Counted from the stretch's first letter, positions 36,619 to 45,451 are shown. The stretch: DNA of 64,000 bases from Lactiplantibacillus pentosus (GCF_003641185.1 NZ_CP032757.1:124001-188000); one strand, 5' to 3'. Notes: generated by a model from the letters alone, not told the origin. A program made the numbers and translations.

Positions 36619-36655
36619 AAAAAACCGCCCGACCCACCAGGTCGAGCGGTTTTTT
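36619..36655. terminator. bidirectional terminator
   Basis: AAAAAACCGCCCGACC pairs with GGTCGAGCGGTTTTTT. It closes the P-type ATPase gene (minus) and any transcript from the antitoxin gene (plus). Confidence 0.93.
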
Positions 36656-36669
36656 ATTCGGCAACTAAA

Positions 36670-39414
36670 CTAATCAAGCACGCGGTCTTTACCCATTCGC
36701 CGGAAACGGATGAACTTTCCGATTTCGGTTACAATCAGAACGACGATCCCGCAGACAATTGGGATGCCCCAACCATACCAGAAGTTGATGCTGGTCGTAT
36801 GGAAGACGGATTGCATGAATGGCAAGTAAATGATGCCAAGCTGGAGGAGAATCAGAATACCGATAATGTAGAACGCCATCTTGTTTTGGAAGAAATACTT
36901 GGAAATGACGGGGTGGTCGTTTCGCAAGTTGAAGAGGTAGAAAATCTTACCAAAGATGATGATGTTCAGTGACATCGTACTACCGACCACGTTCGGTAAA
37001 CCAAGTGCGGTCAAGTAGTCGTAGGCGAAGATTCCGAGTCCTGAAATCAGGAAGGAAACGTAGCCAATTTCGAAATAATCAAGCTTCGACAATAACCCGG
37101 ACTTCACGTTTCGTGGTCCCCGTGCCATGATGCCGGCTTCGGGTGGCTCGAAGATGAAGGCGAACTGGATGGTCAACGCGGAAACCATGTTGATCCATAA
37201 CAGCTGGGTCGGGTAGAGCGGTAATTCGTGGCCCATCAAGATACTAATGATGACCACGAGGCCTTCTGCAAAACTCGTTGGTAATAAGAAGCGAATCGTC
37301 TTACGGATGTTATCGAAGACGTGGCGACCTTCACGAACAGCGGCGACAATATCGGCGAAGTCGTCATCAGCCAGCACCATGTCAGCCGATTCCTTCGCAA
37401 CTTCAGTCCCCTTGATCCCCATTGCAACCCCAATATCGGCTTGCTTGAGGGCGGGCGCGTCGTTGACACCGTCCCCAGTCATGGAAACGACGTGGTTGTT
37501 CGCTTGTTGGGCACGCACAATTCGTAGTTTGTTGTTCGGTGTGGCCCGCGCGAAGACGTTGTAGTCGTCAATGTGTTCTTGCAACTGCTGATCATCCATC
37601 GCGTCGATTTCGGGACCAGTAATCGCCTTGACGTTAGCAGCCAAGTTCAGCTTATTGGCAATCGCCATCGCGGTGTCAGGGTGGTCACCGGTAATCATCT
37701 TAACGTCGACCCCCGCTTGCCGTAATTCGGCGATTGCGGTCGCAGCTTCTTCACGTGGTGGGTCAATGATACCGACGAAACCGGCTAAGTGTAAACCGCT
37801 GATTGCTTTAGGGTCGATATCAGTAACGTCATCATCAACGACTTGGTAAGCGAGCGCGACGACACGTAGACCATCAGCAGTCAAATCGTCCATCGCGTTA
37901 TCCCAATAGGCCGTTTGGTTAGCTTGGTCGGTCAAACGCAGGACGGTTGCTGGTGATCCTTTGACCATTAATAGGCGTTGGCCGTCTAAATCAGCTAGTC
38001 GTGCGGAGAAACGGAAGGCGGAGTCGAACGGTAATGACTCGATTTCGTCAACTTCTGGGTCGTGACCGGTCATCTTACGAAACAGCGTCGTTAAGGCACC
38101 GTCAGTTGGTTCACCAGTCAGTTCCCAACGATTGTTTTCAAAATGCAGTTCGGCGTCAGTTGTTTGACCCGCAATTTTAACGAGCCATTCCATTGCTTTG
38201 TCTTGATGCCAGTCCACTTTTTGACCATTGAGTTTTAAGTGACCATCGAAGTTGACGCCACCATTATCATCGTAGCCGACCCCGGTCACGTCAAACGTGT
38301 GCTCAGGTGTCACGACTTTGGTGACCGTCATTTCATTTTTAGTTAATGTCCCAGTCTTATCGGTGTTAACAATGTCAACGGCACCCAAAGTTTCCACGGC
38401 TGGTAAGGATTTGACGATGACGTTTTTCTTCGTCATCTGACGGGTCCCCATGGCTAATACGACTGAGGTACTAGCGGGTAATCCTTCCGGCATGGAACCA
38501 ACCACCATCGTAATGACGGCAATTAGCAAGGTTGGTAGACTGTAGGTGTCCATGACCATCCCTAATAAGAATAACAGCACCGCTGCAACCACGATTGCGA
38601 TTGAGAGGCCGACACCCAGCGAATTCAAGTTCCGCATCAATGGTGTCGTAGTTTCTTTGACATCACTCACGGATTGCTGGATATGACCAATTTCGGTATC
38701 GGCGGCGGTCGCTGTTACGATTCCGACGGCTGAACCACTTGTCACGGCAGTTGAGGCGTAGACCATGTTTTTGCGGTCCGCCAGTGCTAGTGACGTGTCA
38801 GTCATCGGTTCTTCTTGCTTTTCAACCGGGTTGGTTTCACCCGTCAAAACGGATTCTTGCACGTTGAAGTTATCCGCGGAGATCAGTCGCATGTCGGCAG
38901 GCACAGCATCACCGGCTTCCAAGTTGACTAAGTCCCCAACGACTAATTCGCGGGCGTCGATTTCTAACTTTTTACCGTCACGGATGACGAAGTTTTTGGA
39001 AATCAGCATTTCACGAATTCGTTCGAGGGCGTTGCCGGCCTGACGTTCCTGGACGTAACCGATAATGGCGTTGGCAATAATAACCAGTCCAATAACGATA
39101 GAATCGGAATAGTGGTGCATGAAGAACGTCAATACTGCGGCAGCAGCAAGAATGTAGATAATACTATTATTAAACTGCTTGATGAATTGGACGAACCGCG
39201 ACGTACGCTTAGTCTCCAGTTCGTTGCGCCCGTTATGTTGTAAACGGGCGGCAGCTTCAGCCGTGCTCAATCCATTTTCAGGATCAGTCGCGTACTTGTT
39301 AGCTAAGGCTGATTCATCAAGCTGCCATAAGTTATCCGCATCGGGAGGGTTCTGAGAGTCGTTTTGCGCTTCATTATTCGCGCTCAACGACTGGTTGTTG
39401 TCATCATTTATCAT
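36670..39414 (-). CDS. P-type (P2A-like) cation ATPase
   Basis: A 914-aa ATP-driven cation pump, likely Ca2+ export by P2A resemblance. Actuator loop LTGETNPVEK; phosphorylation site DKTGTLTKNEMT; membrane helix 4 with GSMPEGLPA (ion-binding Glu); hinge TGDGVNDAPALKQADIGVAMG. About ten membrane segments. The first 40 residues are polar and acidic. Monocistronic, with GGAGCGAA upstream of the ATG. Exact ion not certain; related bacterial pumps also move Na+/H+ or K+/H+. Confidence 0.92.
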   Translation of the reverse strand: MINDDNNQSLSANNEAQNDSQNPPDADNLWQLDESALANKYATDPENGLSTAEAAARLQHNGRNELETKRTSRFVQFIKQFNNSIIYILAAAAVLTFFMHHYSDSIVIGLVIIANAIIGYVQERQAGNALERIREMLISKNFVIRDGKKLEIDARELVVGDLVNLEAGDAVPADMRLISADNFNVQESVLTGETNPVEKQEEPMTDTSLALADRKNMVYASTAVTSGSAVGIVTATAADTEIGHIQQSVSDVKETTTPLMRNLNSLGVGLSIAIVVAAVLLFLLGMVMDTYSLPTLLIAVITMVVGSMPEGLPASTSVVLAMGTRQMTKKNVIVKSLPAVETLGAVDIVNTDKTGTLTKNEMTVTKVVTPEHTFDVTGVGYDDNGGVNFDGHLKLNGQKVDWHQDKAMEWLVKIAGQTTDAELHFENNRWELTGEPTDGALTTLFRKMTGHDPEVDEIESLPFDSAFRFSARLADLDGQRLLMVKGSPATVLRLTDQANQTAYWDNAMDDLTADGLRVVALAYQVVDDDVTDIDPKAISGLHLAGFVGIIDPPREEAATAIAELRQAGVDVKMITGDHPDTAMAIANKLNLAANVKAITGPEIDAMDDQQLQEHIDDYNVFARATPNNKLRIVRAQQANNHVVSMTGDGVNDAPALKQADIGVAMGIKGTEVAKESADMVLADDDFADIVAAVREGRHVFDNIRKTIRFLLPTSFAEGLVVIISILMGHELPLYPTQLLWINMVSALTIQFAFIFEPPEAGIMARGPRNVKSGLLSKLDYFEIGYVSFLISGLGIFAYDYLTALGLPNVVGSTMSLNIIIFGKIFYLFNLRNDHPVISKYFFQNKMAFYIIGILILLQLGIIYLPFMQSVFHTTSINFWYGWGIPIVCGIVVLIVTEIGKFIRFRRMGKDRVLD

Positions 39415-39708
39415 TCAATTCGCTCCTTAAAAATAAAATTATTACCGGTGAGGTTCTGTAAAATCACGACGTTTATTGCGTGTTAAGTAGGCCAATTTCG
39501 CCACATCCTTTCTGATTAAAACTATTATAAATAATATTATATACGAACAATCACGTTGATTACCATTAAAATATTTGACAAATTCATGACTAATTATTAC
39601 GTTGGTTGCAATAATATATCAGATTTTGACAGCCTTGTCGCTGAAAAAGACCGGTGGGCGCGTTATTTTTCACCAATCGGGGTAAAAATCAGTCACAGGC
39701 GTAAAAAT

Positions 39709-39769
39709 GAGCTCCGGTAGTCGCATCGCTTCAGCAGACACTAGCTGAGGATGCGGCAACTGGGACTCA
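39709..39769. other. long imperfect hairpin in an otherwise empty 451-bp gap
   Basis: CGCATCGCTTCAGC and GCTGAGGATGCG form the inner stem and GAGCTCC/GGGACTC-like arms the outer one. There is no T run. The gap 39415-39865 between two minus-strand genes has no credible reading frame. Confidence 0.45.
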
Positions 39770-39865
39770 TTATCTGATGATTAAACGTGAGTAAGTCATA
39801 ACGGTAGTTAGGTTAAACCCGGCATCCAAGCTGTAGCGTGACGATGTTTAGTGCGTCGCCACAAC

Positions 39866-40060
39866 TTAGCTTTCGACCGGATCCTTCATTAATAGCCAGA
39901 GGATGAGGTAAGCAATGATACCAGGAAACATCGGTGAGATGGCTAGAAGCACGAATACCAAGCGCGTAATGTTGGCATTCCAGTTGAAATGTTCAGCGAT
40001 GCCCCCGATGACACCAGCCAGCACCCGATTGGTAGCAGAACGATGAATATTGATTTTCAT
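39866..40060 (-). CDS. PspC-domain small membrane protein
   Basis: 64 aa; NRVLAGVIGGIAEHFNWN is the PspC signature and one membrane segment follows (about 32-58). In Gram-positive bacteria such short PspC proteins sense envelope stress with LiaR or PspA-type partners; none is near. AGGAGG precedes ATG. Topology in the membrane. Confidence 0.9.
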   Translation of the reverse strand: MKINIHRSATNRVLAGVIGGIAEHFNWNANITRLVFVLLAISPMFPGIIAYLILWLLMKDPVES

Positions 40061-40124
40061 GAGTTAATACCTCCTTTTGATATTAACTATAATGTAGCAG
40101 GTTTAGACATGGAACGCTACCAAT

Positions 40125-40727
40125 TTAATCAGTCAAGAAGGGGTGCTGCGTGAGGACGGTTGTGTAGTAGGCGATTTCACCAACGGCGCGTTGTAAACCG
40201 CTTTCGTATCGGCTGGCTAATGGTGCGTCCGGGATGACTTGTCCGTCAGCTTGGAGTGTTTGGGGGACGTTGCCGACGGGTGTTGGTTTAGGTAGGACCA
40301 CCATTCCTAATCGTTGCAAGACGGGGACGAGTGCTGCAGCGCCAAATTGGCCACCCCGCATGTTATCAGAGTACGAGATCAGTTTGACTGGTTTTCGCAA
40401 CCCTTCGAAGGCTAAAAAATCTAAGGCGTTCTTTAGGCCTGCGGGCATAGCGTGATTATATTCCGGCGTTAGGATGATGTAGCCGTCCATGGCTGCCATG
40501 TCGTCTAGCCATTGCTGCTGATTGGCAGGAAGCTGGCGGTGGGGATTAGCCATCGGTGGTTCAGGTTCGTCGAAGAATGGCAGCTGATAGTGTGCTAGGT
40601 CTAAGAATGCCGTTGTGATTGCCTCGCCAGTTTGCCACTGATCAAGGTTTCTTTGTAAGTAATTGAATAGGGCTCGGCCGTTGGATTGCGTGCGGGTACT
40701 ACCGAGAATGATACCGATTTTTACCAT
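40125..40727 (-). CDS. NADPH-dependent FMN reductase (NAD(P)H oxidoreductase)
   Basis: A 200-aa flavodoxin-like reductase with KIGIILGSTRTQSNG (phosphate loop), TPEYNHAMPAGLKNALD (FMN ring motif) and a GGQFGA loop. ATG 40727 follows GGAGG; the earlier ATG at 40760 would extend it into the operator. It is divergent from the MarR gene, which probably controls it in response to quinones or azo compounds. Confidence 0.9.
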   Translation of the reverse strand: MVKIGIILGSTRTQSNGRALFNYLQRNLDQWQTGEAITTAFLDLAHYQLPFFDEPEPPMANPHRQLPANQQQWLDDMAAMDGYIILTPEYNHAMPAGLKNALDFLAFEGLRKPVKLISYSDNMRGGQFGAAALVPVLQRLGMVVLPKPTPVGNVPQTLQADGQVIPDAPLASRYESGLQRAVGEIAYYTTVLTQHPFLTD

Positions 40728-40752
40728 ATTAATGGCCTCCAGAAAATTATTG

Positions 40753-40764
40753 ATTCGCATGAAT
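40753..40764. promoter_or_regulatory. MarR-type operator copy 1
   Basis: ATTCGCATGAAT, a near palindrome with ATTCA-type arms, just behind the start of the reductase transcript. Confidence 0.6.
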
Positions 40765-40774
40765 ACAAAATGGT

Positions 40775-40803
40775 ATTATAGACTGGATGATTTGATTAAG
40801 CAA
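40775..40803 (-). promoter_or_regulatory. promoter of the FMN reductase gene
   Basis: On the minus strand TTGCTT (40803-40798) and TATAAT (40780-40775) with a 17-base spacer. Operator copies lie 10 bases outside on each side. Confidence 0.75.
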
Positions 40804-40809
40804 GCATTT

Positions 40810-40821
40810 ATTCACATGAAT
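40810..40821. promoter_or_regulatory. MarR-type operator copy 2
   Basis: ATTCACATGAAT, differing from copy 1 in a single base, just before the ribosome site of the MarR gene. The two copies are 57 bp apart (start to start). Confidence 0.6.
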
Positions 40822-40839
40822 TAAAAAGGAGTGTTTCTG

Positions 40840-41310
40840 ATGGCAACGTTGATCGATCAATTAATGTCAGAATTAAACCAATTTATTGCGCAGGATAGCG
40901 TGGATGATCAAGAAAAACAATGGGCGATGCACCAAACGACGGACCCACAGCTACAGGCAGTCCTGAAGCAACTGTCGACGACCGATATTAAAATGATTGC
41001 GGTTCTGGGACAGGTGGGTGCCAGTCGGGCGAAGGCGTTACCCGCACCGACCGGATTATCACAAGCGACGATTTCGCGCGGGTTGACCAAGCTGGCACGA
41101 CTGGGCTTAGCCGTGAAGTACCGTGATTTAACGAATAATAAGGAAGTACTGGTTAGACTGACGCCCACCGGTCAACAGGTCGCACAGTTGCATACGCAGT
41201 TGGACGCGGCGATTGCACAACAGGCGCAGGCCATCGCTGACGACTACTCGGATGCTGAGCTAGAGCGGTTTGTGACCCTCATGAAACGAATTCGCGAGAT
41301 TAGAATTTAG
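40840..41310 (+). CDS. MarR-family regulator
   Basis: 156 aa; winged helix with LSQATISRGLTKLARLGLAV (recognition helix) and wing DLTNNKEVLVRLT. ATG 40840 after AAAGGAG; an upstream in-frame GTG at 40831 is unlikely. Self-control and control of the divergent reductase through the twin ATTCRCATGAAT boxes is expected. Its stop codon lies inside the CIRCE element of the next gene. Confidence 0.9.
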   Translation: MATLIDQLMSELNQFIAQDSVDDQEKQWAMHQTTDPQLQAVLKQLSTTDIKMIAVLGQVGASRAKALPAPTGLSQATISRGLTKLARLGLAVKYRDLTNNKEVLVRLTPTGQQVAQLHTQLDAAIAQQAQAIADDYSDAELERFVTLMKRIREIRI

Positions 41311-41333
41311 CACTCTTGGTAGTTGAGTGCTAA
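41307..41333. promoter_or_regulatory. CIRCE element (HrcA operator)
   Basis: TTAGCACTC-N9-GAGTGCTAA, an exact match to the 9-9-9 consensus. It overlaps the stop of the marR gene and lies just upstream of the -35 box at 41338. Confidence 0.97.
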
Positions 41334-41337
41334 ATTG

Positions 41338-41365
41338 TTGCATTCCCCCAAAAAGCTGTTAAGAT
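41338..41365 (+). promoter_or_regulatory. hsp20 promoter
   Basis: TTGCAT (41338-41343) and TAAGAT (41360-41365), 16 bases apart, lying between the CIRCE and CtsR boxes. Confidence 0.7.
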
Positions 41366-41375
41366 ATTAATTGAA

Positions 41376-41392
41376 GGTCAGGAAAGGTCAAA
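41376..41392 (+). promoter_or_regulatory. CtsR operator
   Basis: GGTCAGG-AAA-GGTCAAA follows the heptamer-spacer-heptamer CtsR consensus (GGTCAAA NAN GGTCAAA), with two changes in the first half. It lies just after the start of transcription. Confidence 0.85.
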
Positions 41393-41454
41393 CAAAGATT
41401 TGAATTACTGGCCGGTCTTAATAGCCAATTAAATTTTGAGAGGGGATTGTTAGT

Positions 41455-41877
41455 ATGGCTAATACTTTAATGAATCGGAACGACTTTGGTATGATGGATC
41501 CGTTTGAACGGTTGGCACGTAGTTTCTGGACACCATTTGAAAATATGGATCAGGTCTTGAAGACGGATATCAGTGAAACTGATGACCAATATCAAGTTAA
41601 GGTTGACGTCCCAGGCATTGACAAGCAAGATGTTAAGCTCGACTATCGCGACAATGTCTTGTCGATCAAGGTTCAAAAGGATAGTTTCGTGGACCATGAA
41701 GACGAGCAACAAAATGTTGTGATGAACGAGCGTCATACTGGCACGTTGCAACGTCAATACATGTTACCAAACGTTGCGGCGGACAAAATCAGTGCATCCC
41801 AAGCAGACGGCGTCTTAACCATCACGTTGCCGAAGACGCAAGCAAGTGACGATAATGGCACCATTGAAATTCAGTAA
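41455..41877 (+). CDS. small heat-shock protein, Hsp20/alpha-crystallin
   Basis: 140 aa; ATP-independent holdase against protein aggregation. The alpha-crystallin domain spans about 35-130 (TDDQYQVKVDVPGIDKQDVK, RQYMLPNVAADKI, GVLTITLPK). N-terminus MANTLMNRNDFGMMDPFERL is disordered. GAGAGGGG before ATG. It is controlled by both HrcA and CtsR, judging by the two sites upstream; hsp1 of L. plantarum fits. Confidence 0.95.
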   Translation: MANTLMNRNDFGMMDPFERLARSFWTPFENMDQVLKTDISETDDQYQVKVDVPGIDKQDVKLDYRDNVLSIKVQKDSFVDHEDEQQNVVMNERHTGTLQRQYMLPNVAADKISASQADGVLTITLPKTQASDDNGTIEIQ

Positions 41878-41892
41878 TTAACTAGTCCCACT

Positions 41893-41932
41893 AAAAAAGG
41901 CACCATCGCATTTTGGCGGTGGTGCCTTTTTT
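41893..41932. terminator. terminator after hsp20
   Basis: AAAAAAGGCACCATCGC and GCGGTGGTGCCTTTTTT arms with short loop. Confidence 0.93.
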
Positions 41933-42098
41933 AGCTTTAATGAGTGCCGTGCGGAAGGCCAGAAAATTCAAGTAGTCCTAAAGTTAGCAGTACTAGCCAA
42001 TTGCCATGTATTCTAAGTCGATTAGTGCCGAGGTTAAGCGTTAGTTAAGGCGATACTGGTAGCTCAGCTTGCCAATAAATTACCCGGAAATACGACTT

Positions 42099-42114
42099 TA
42101 TTTCCCGGGAAATA
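42099..42114. other. Noc-type binding site
   Basis: TATTTCCCGGGAAATA is a perfect 16-bp palindrome and contains the Noc consensus ATTTCCCGGGAAAT. A degenerate copy, ATTACCCGGAAAT, is at 42079-42092. Both lie in the empty gap 41933-42204. Confidence 0.8.
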
Positions 42115-42204
42115 ATTGTCACTACCTCGCCCAAAGTGTGATAAGCTATTTATCGTGATAACACTTACTGAAAATTAGTAACACTAGATTTGGAGATGAC
42201 GAGC

Positions 42205-43437
42205 GTGGATGACGCAGAACGCGAACGTGGACCATGGCATCGTAATTTAATCGTTTTATGGTTCTGTACGTTCGTTGCTGGGATGGCATTCAGTGAAATT
42301 ATGCCGTTCTTATCATTATTTGTTAGTCAGTTAGGTGATTTTACCAAGGCCCAAGTGACCTTTTATAGTGGCTTGGCGTTCGCGGCCGACTACGCGATTT
42401 CGGCAATTTCAGCACCGTTGTGGGGCATTATTGCGGATAAGAAGGGCCGCAAAATCATGCTACTGCGGGCGTCCTTTGGGATGGCGGTTGCTATGGGGCT
42501 GATGGGCTTAGTCACGAATGTGTGGCAGCTGATTGCCTTGCGGGCGTTACAAGGGGTCTTTGCTGGGTTCATTTCAAATGCTCAGGCTTTAGTGGCGTCG
42601 CAAGCACCGCGTAAGTATAGTGGTCGGGCCTTGAGCACCTTGATTACCGGTGCGGTCAGTGGTCAGTTGTTTGGCCCCGTGATTGGGGGTTTCTTGGCCC
42701 AACTGTTTTCAATCCGTAATACGTTTTTCATTACGGCCGGCCTATTGCTAGTGGCCTTTTTGTTGAGCCTCTTCTTCGTGCAAGAACACTTTAAACCTGT
42801 CGAACATCATCGCAATCCTGGCGATAGCCGCAATCCGTTGGCGGCGTTTCAAAATCCCCGGCTGATCATTATGATGCTCTGTTCGACCGCCATTGTTCAA
42901 TTTGGGAATGCTTCAATTGCGCCTATTATTAGTCTGTATGTGCGTGAATTGATGCATTATAAAGGCCCCATCACGGTGGTGGCCGGAATTATTGCCGCAT
43001 TACCAGGAATCTCAAACATCTTTTCCGCACCACGACTGGGCCGTTATGGTGACCATCATGGCTCGGGTAAAGTCCTGCTATTCGGCTATATTTTTGCAGT
43101 GATCATGTATTTCCCACAAGGCATCGTCACCAGTGTCGTCGCATTAGGGATTTTACGGTTTGCAATTGGGATTTCTGACGGGGCACTGTATCCCGAAATC
43201 CAAACGGTCTTGACTAAGAATACGCCAGTTAATTTAACATCCACGATTTTTAGTTATAATCAATCGTTTCAAGCCATCGGTAATATGCTGGGCGCCTTAT
43301 TAGGGGGCTTAGTTGCCGGCTGGTTCAATTACAATGCGGTCTTTATTATGACGGCGCTCTTGCTACTGATCAACTTAGTGCTGATTTTGTGGCTCGTGTC
43401 TGGTATCTGGAAGACTGGCGACCGGGTCGCCTCTTAA
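42205..43437 (+). CDS. MFS multidrug efflux transporter
   Basis: About 410 aa, 12 membrane segments, with the MFS loop GIIADKKGRKIMLLRASFG between helices 2 and 3 and an ALQGVFAGF motif in helix 4. GTG 42205 is preferred because GGAG lies 9 bases upstream; ATG 42196 is possible. Related to MdtG/Bmr-type drug exporters; substrate unknown. No regulator adjacent upstream; the terminator at 43485 follows. Confidence 0.88.
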   Translation: MDDAERERGPWHRNLIVLWFCTFVAGMAFSEIMPFLSLFVSQLGDFTKAQVTFYSGLAFAADYAISAISAPLWGIIADKKGRKIMLLRASFGMAVAMGLMGLVTNVWQLIALRALQGVFAGFISNAQALVASQAPRKYSGRALSTLITGAVSGQLFGPVIGGFLAQLFSIRNTFFITAGLLLVAFLLSLFFVQEHFKPVEHHRNPGDSRNPLAAFQNPRLIIMMLCSTAIVQFGNASIAPIISLYVRELMHYKGPITVVAGIIAALPGISNIFSAPRLGRYGDHHGSGKVLLFGYIFAVIMYFPQGIVTSVVALGILRFAIGISDGALYPEIQTVLTKNTPVNLTSTIFSYNQSFQAIGNMLGALLGGLVAGWFNYNAVFIMTALLLLINLVLILWLVSGIWKTGDRVAS

Positions 43438-43484
43438 CGTGAATCAAGCAGTATGTTGACAGCGAACGCTGCCGACTCGCTGTT

Positions 43485-43517
43485 GCAGTTAGTCTGTTTG
43501 GGGCTAACTGCTTTTTT
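43485..43517 (+). terminator. terminator after the MFS gene
   Basis: GCAGTTAG pairs with CTAACTGC, followed by T6. Confidence 0.85.
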
Positions 43518-43672
43518 AGATTCAGAACCATCAATTCGATTCTGATGGGCTTTGGGAGGGGGGATGCGTTAGTTAGCGGAATTGTCCATCGCGTTCAAGT
43601 GACAACGCTGATTGCGCCCTCACCCGTGATGACGAGTTGCATTCATCTTAAATTGGGTGTAGTCTTAGTTTC

Positions 43673-43972
43673 ATGAATATCGAAATAAACCAACAAAATC
43701 AAGAAGATCAACAACGGGTCGCAATTTTCAAGGCGTTGGCAGATGATAATCGGTTACGGATCATTCGCGTGCTGTATCAAGCACAGCGGGAAATGACTTG
43801 CGGAGAAGTGGGGGCGCAATTAAACATTAGCAAGTCGACCGTTTCCTATCATTTCAAAGCGCTACGCTTGGTGGGACTGACGAATACGCGCCGTGAAGCG
43901 CAGACGAAGTATTTGTCACTGCAACGGGCGACCTTTGACCATTTTTTGCCAGGATTTTTGGATTCTCTGTAA
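43673..43972 (+). CDS. ArsR-family regulator
   Basis: 99 aa; winged helix with FKALADDNRLRIIRVL and GAQLNISKSTVSYHFKALRLVGL. The usual metal-binding Cys pair ELCVC is absent, so it is not a plain metal sensor. ATG 43673 lacks a clear ribosome site and may be nearly leaderless. It likely controls the MFS gene that follows after 60 bases; the palindrome at 43989 supports this. Confidence 0.87.
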   Translation: MNIEINQQNQEDQQRVAIFKALADDNRLRIIRVLYQAQREMTCGEVGAQLNISKSTVSYHFKALRLVGLTNTRREAQTKYLSLQRATFDHFLPGFLDSL

Positions 43973-43988
43973 TTTTTTTGACTATTAG

Positions 43989-44004
43989 TTCGACAAATAT
44001 CGAA
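43989..44004. promoter_or_regulatory. candidate ArsR operator
   Basis: TTCGA-CAAATA-TCGAA, an inverted repeat between the ArsR gene and the MFS gene. A half-match (AATATCGAAAT) is found at the ArsR start codon. Confidence 0.5.
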
Positions 44005-44032
44005 TAACGACATGGAAAGAAGATATTAGGAT

Positions 44033-45223
44033 ATGACAACGACTCATCAACATAGCCGCTACTTGACGCTGGGCATGATTTTGGCGGCAACTAATATGCG
44101 GCTGCCCATCACCATGATGCCAGGGCTTATTAGCAGTTTGAAACGAACGCTGGGACTGCCGAGCTCAATGGCCGGCCTGCTGACGACAATTCCATTACTG
44201 ACTTTCGCGGTCATGTCACCGTTGATTGCGCACTGGGGGCGCCGGTTTGGTAATGAGTTGACGATTTATGTGATGCTGATTTTTCTGGCCCTTGGTAGTT
44301 ATTTGCGGGTCATTCCAACCATCGCGGCACTGTTTATCGGAACGCTATTAGTGGGCATTGGTGCTGACGGTGGCAATGTTTTGATCCCGGCAATCATCAA
44401 GGATAACTTTCCAACTAAGATCCCAGTGGCAACAAGTCAGTATACGTTGTCGATGCTGCTAGTCGGCTCACTTGGGACCGGTATTTCTGGCGTACTAGCC
44501 GCACACTGGTCTTTGCCGGCAACGATGGCGGTACTTTCAGTGATTGGGCTGATTAATCTGGTCGTCTGGTTGCCAAACTTGAAGTACAACCATCGGGAAC
44601 CAGTAGCGACAAATGATGAGCAAGATTCGACAGTCGTGACGCACGGTTCGGTGTGGGGACGGCCCTTAGCGTGGGTCGTGACCGCCTTCTTTGGCCTCCA
44701 AGCTTTAGTTTATTATTCCCTGTTGACCTGGCTACCGACCGTGTTCACCGCCCATGGTTTTTCAACGATTGTCGCGGGTAATTTGGTGACGATCATGCAA
44801 TTGAGCGGGCTACCGATGTCCTTTATCGTTCCCACAAGTTCGGGTAAACGACGCGGCGTCTTGGCCATGATTTGGGTCGTTGGAGTTGGCTTTATCGCAG
44901 GTATCGGCGGCATTCTGATGTCAGGGACCAGCTTTGGGTGGGCAGCCTTATGGTGCATCCTACTCGGGTTGGGCTCCGGTGCAGCCTTCAGCTTGGCAGT
45001 CGTCTTCTTCACGCAAAAAACAACGAACGGCTTTGAAACGGCTGACCTTTCAGGGATGGCCCAATCAGCCGGGTACCTATTAGCTGCGATCGGGCCAGTG
45101 CTTTTCGGTTGGCTCGGTGGTCAACTCGGCTGGGCGCCAGTGTTGTGGCTCGCCATTGGGTTCTCGGCATTACTCGCGTTAGCTGGGTCGATTATTTTCC
45201 GGCATGATAGTATCTATGACTAA
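44033..45223 (+). CDS. MFS transporter of the CynX/NimT type
   Basis: 396 aa, 12 hydrophobic segments. N-terminal NMRLPITMMPGLISSLKRTLGLPSS and TTIPLLTFAVMSPL match the cyanate/nitroimidazole (CynX/NimT) group; the GISGVLAAHW region is at helix 5. AAGAAGA-type ribosome site. Likely controlled by the upstream ArsR protein. Substrate not readable. Terminator at 45240-45278. Confidence 0.88.
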   Translation: MTTTHQHSRYLTLGMILAATNMRLPITMMPGLISSLKRTLGLPSSMAGLLTTIPLLTFAVMSPLIAHWGRRFGNELTIYVMLIFLALGSYLRVIPTIAALFIGTLLVGIGADGGNVLIPAIIKDNFPTKIPVATSQYTLSMLLVGSLGTGISGVLAAHWSLPATMAVLSVIGLINLVVWLPNLKYNHREPVATNDEQDSTVVTHGSVWGRPLAWVVTAFFGLQALVYYSLLTWLPTVFTAHGFSTIVAGNLVTIMQLSGLPMSFIVPTSSGKRRGVLAMIWVVGVGFIAGIGGILMSGTSFGWAALWCILLGLGSGAAFSLAVVFFTQKTTNGFETADLSGMAQSAGYLLAAIGPVLFGWLGGQLGWAPVLWLAIGFSALLALAGSIIFRHDSIYD

Positions 45224-45239
45224 TGAATGAGCTGTAACA

Positions 45240-45278
45240 GGTCATTTAGATGGGAAAACCTGTCTGAATGGCCTTTTT
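45240..45278 (+). terminator. terminator after the CynX-like gene
   Basis: GGTCATTTAGA pairs with TCTGAATGGCC (G-U pairs allowed), then a T run. Confidence 0.85.
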
Positions 45279-45451
45279 ACTTGGCGGTTACGTTTCGCCA
45301 GAACTAGACATTGGTCGGTCGTTTGCTCGGCAAGCGCGGGTCATTTCACCGGCAAATAAAAAAAGTGATATTTTTGAGAACTTTACAGTTGCCTTAGAGT
45401 TACTCTAAGGGGCTAAACTAATCAGTATTCAATCAAGGAGGTCACGATTTT

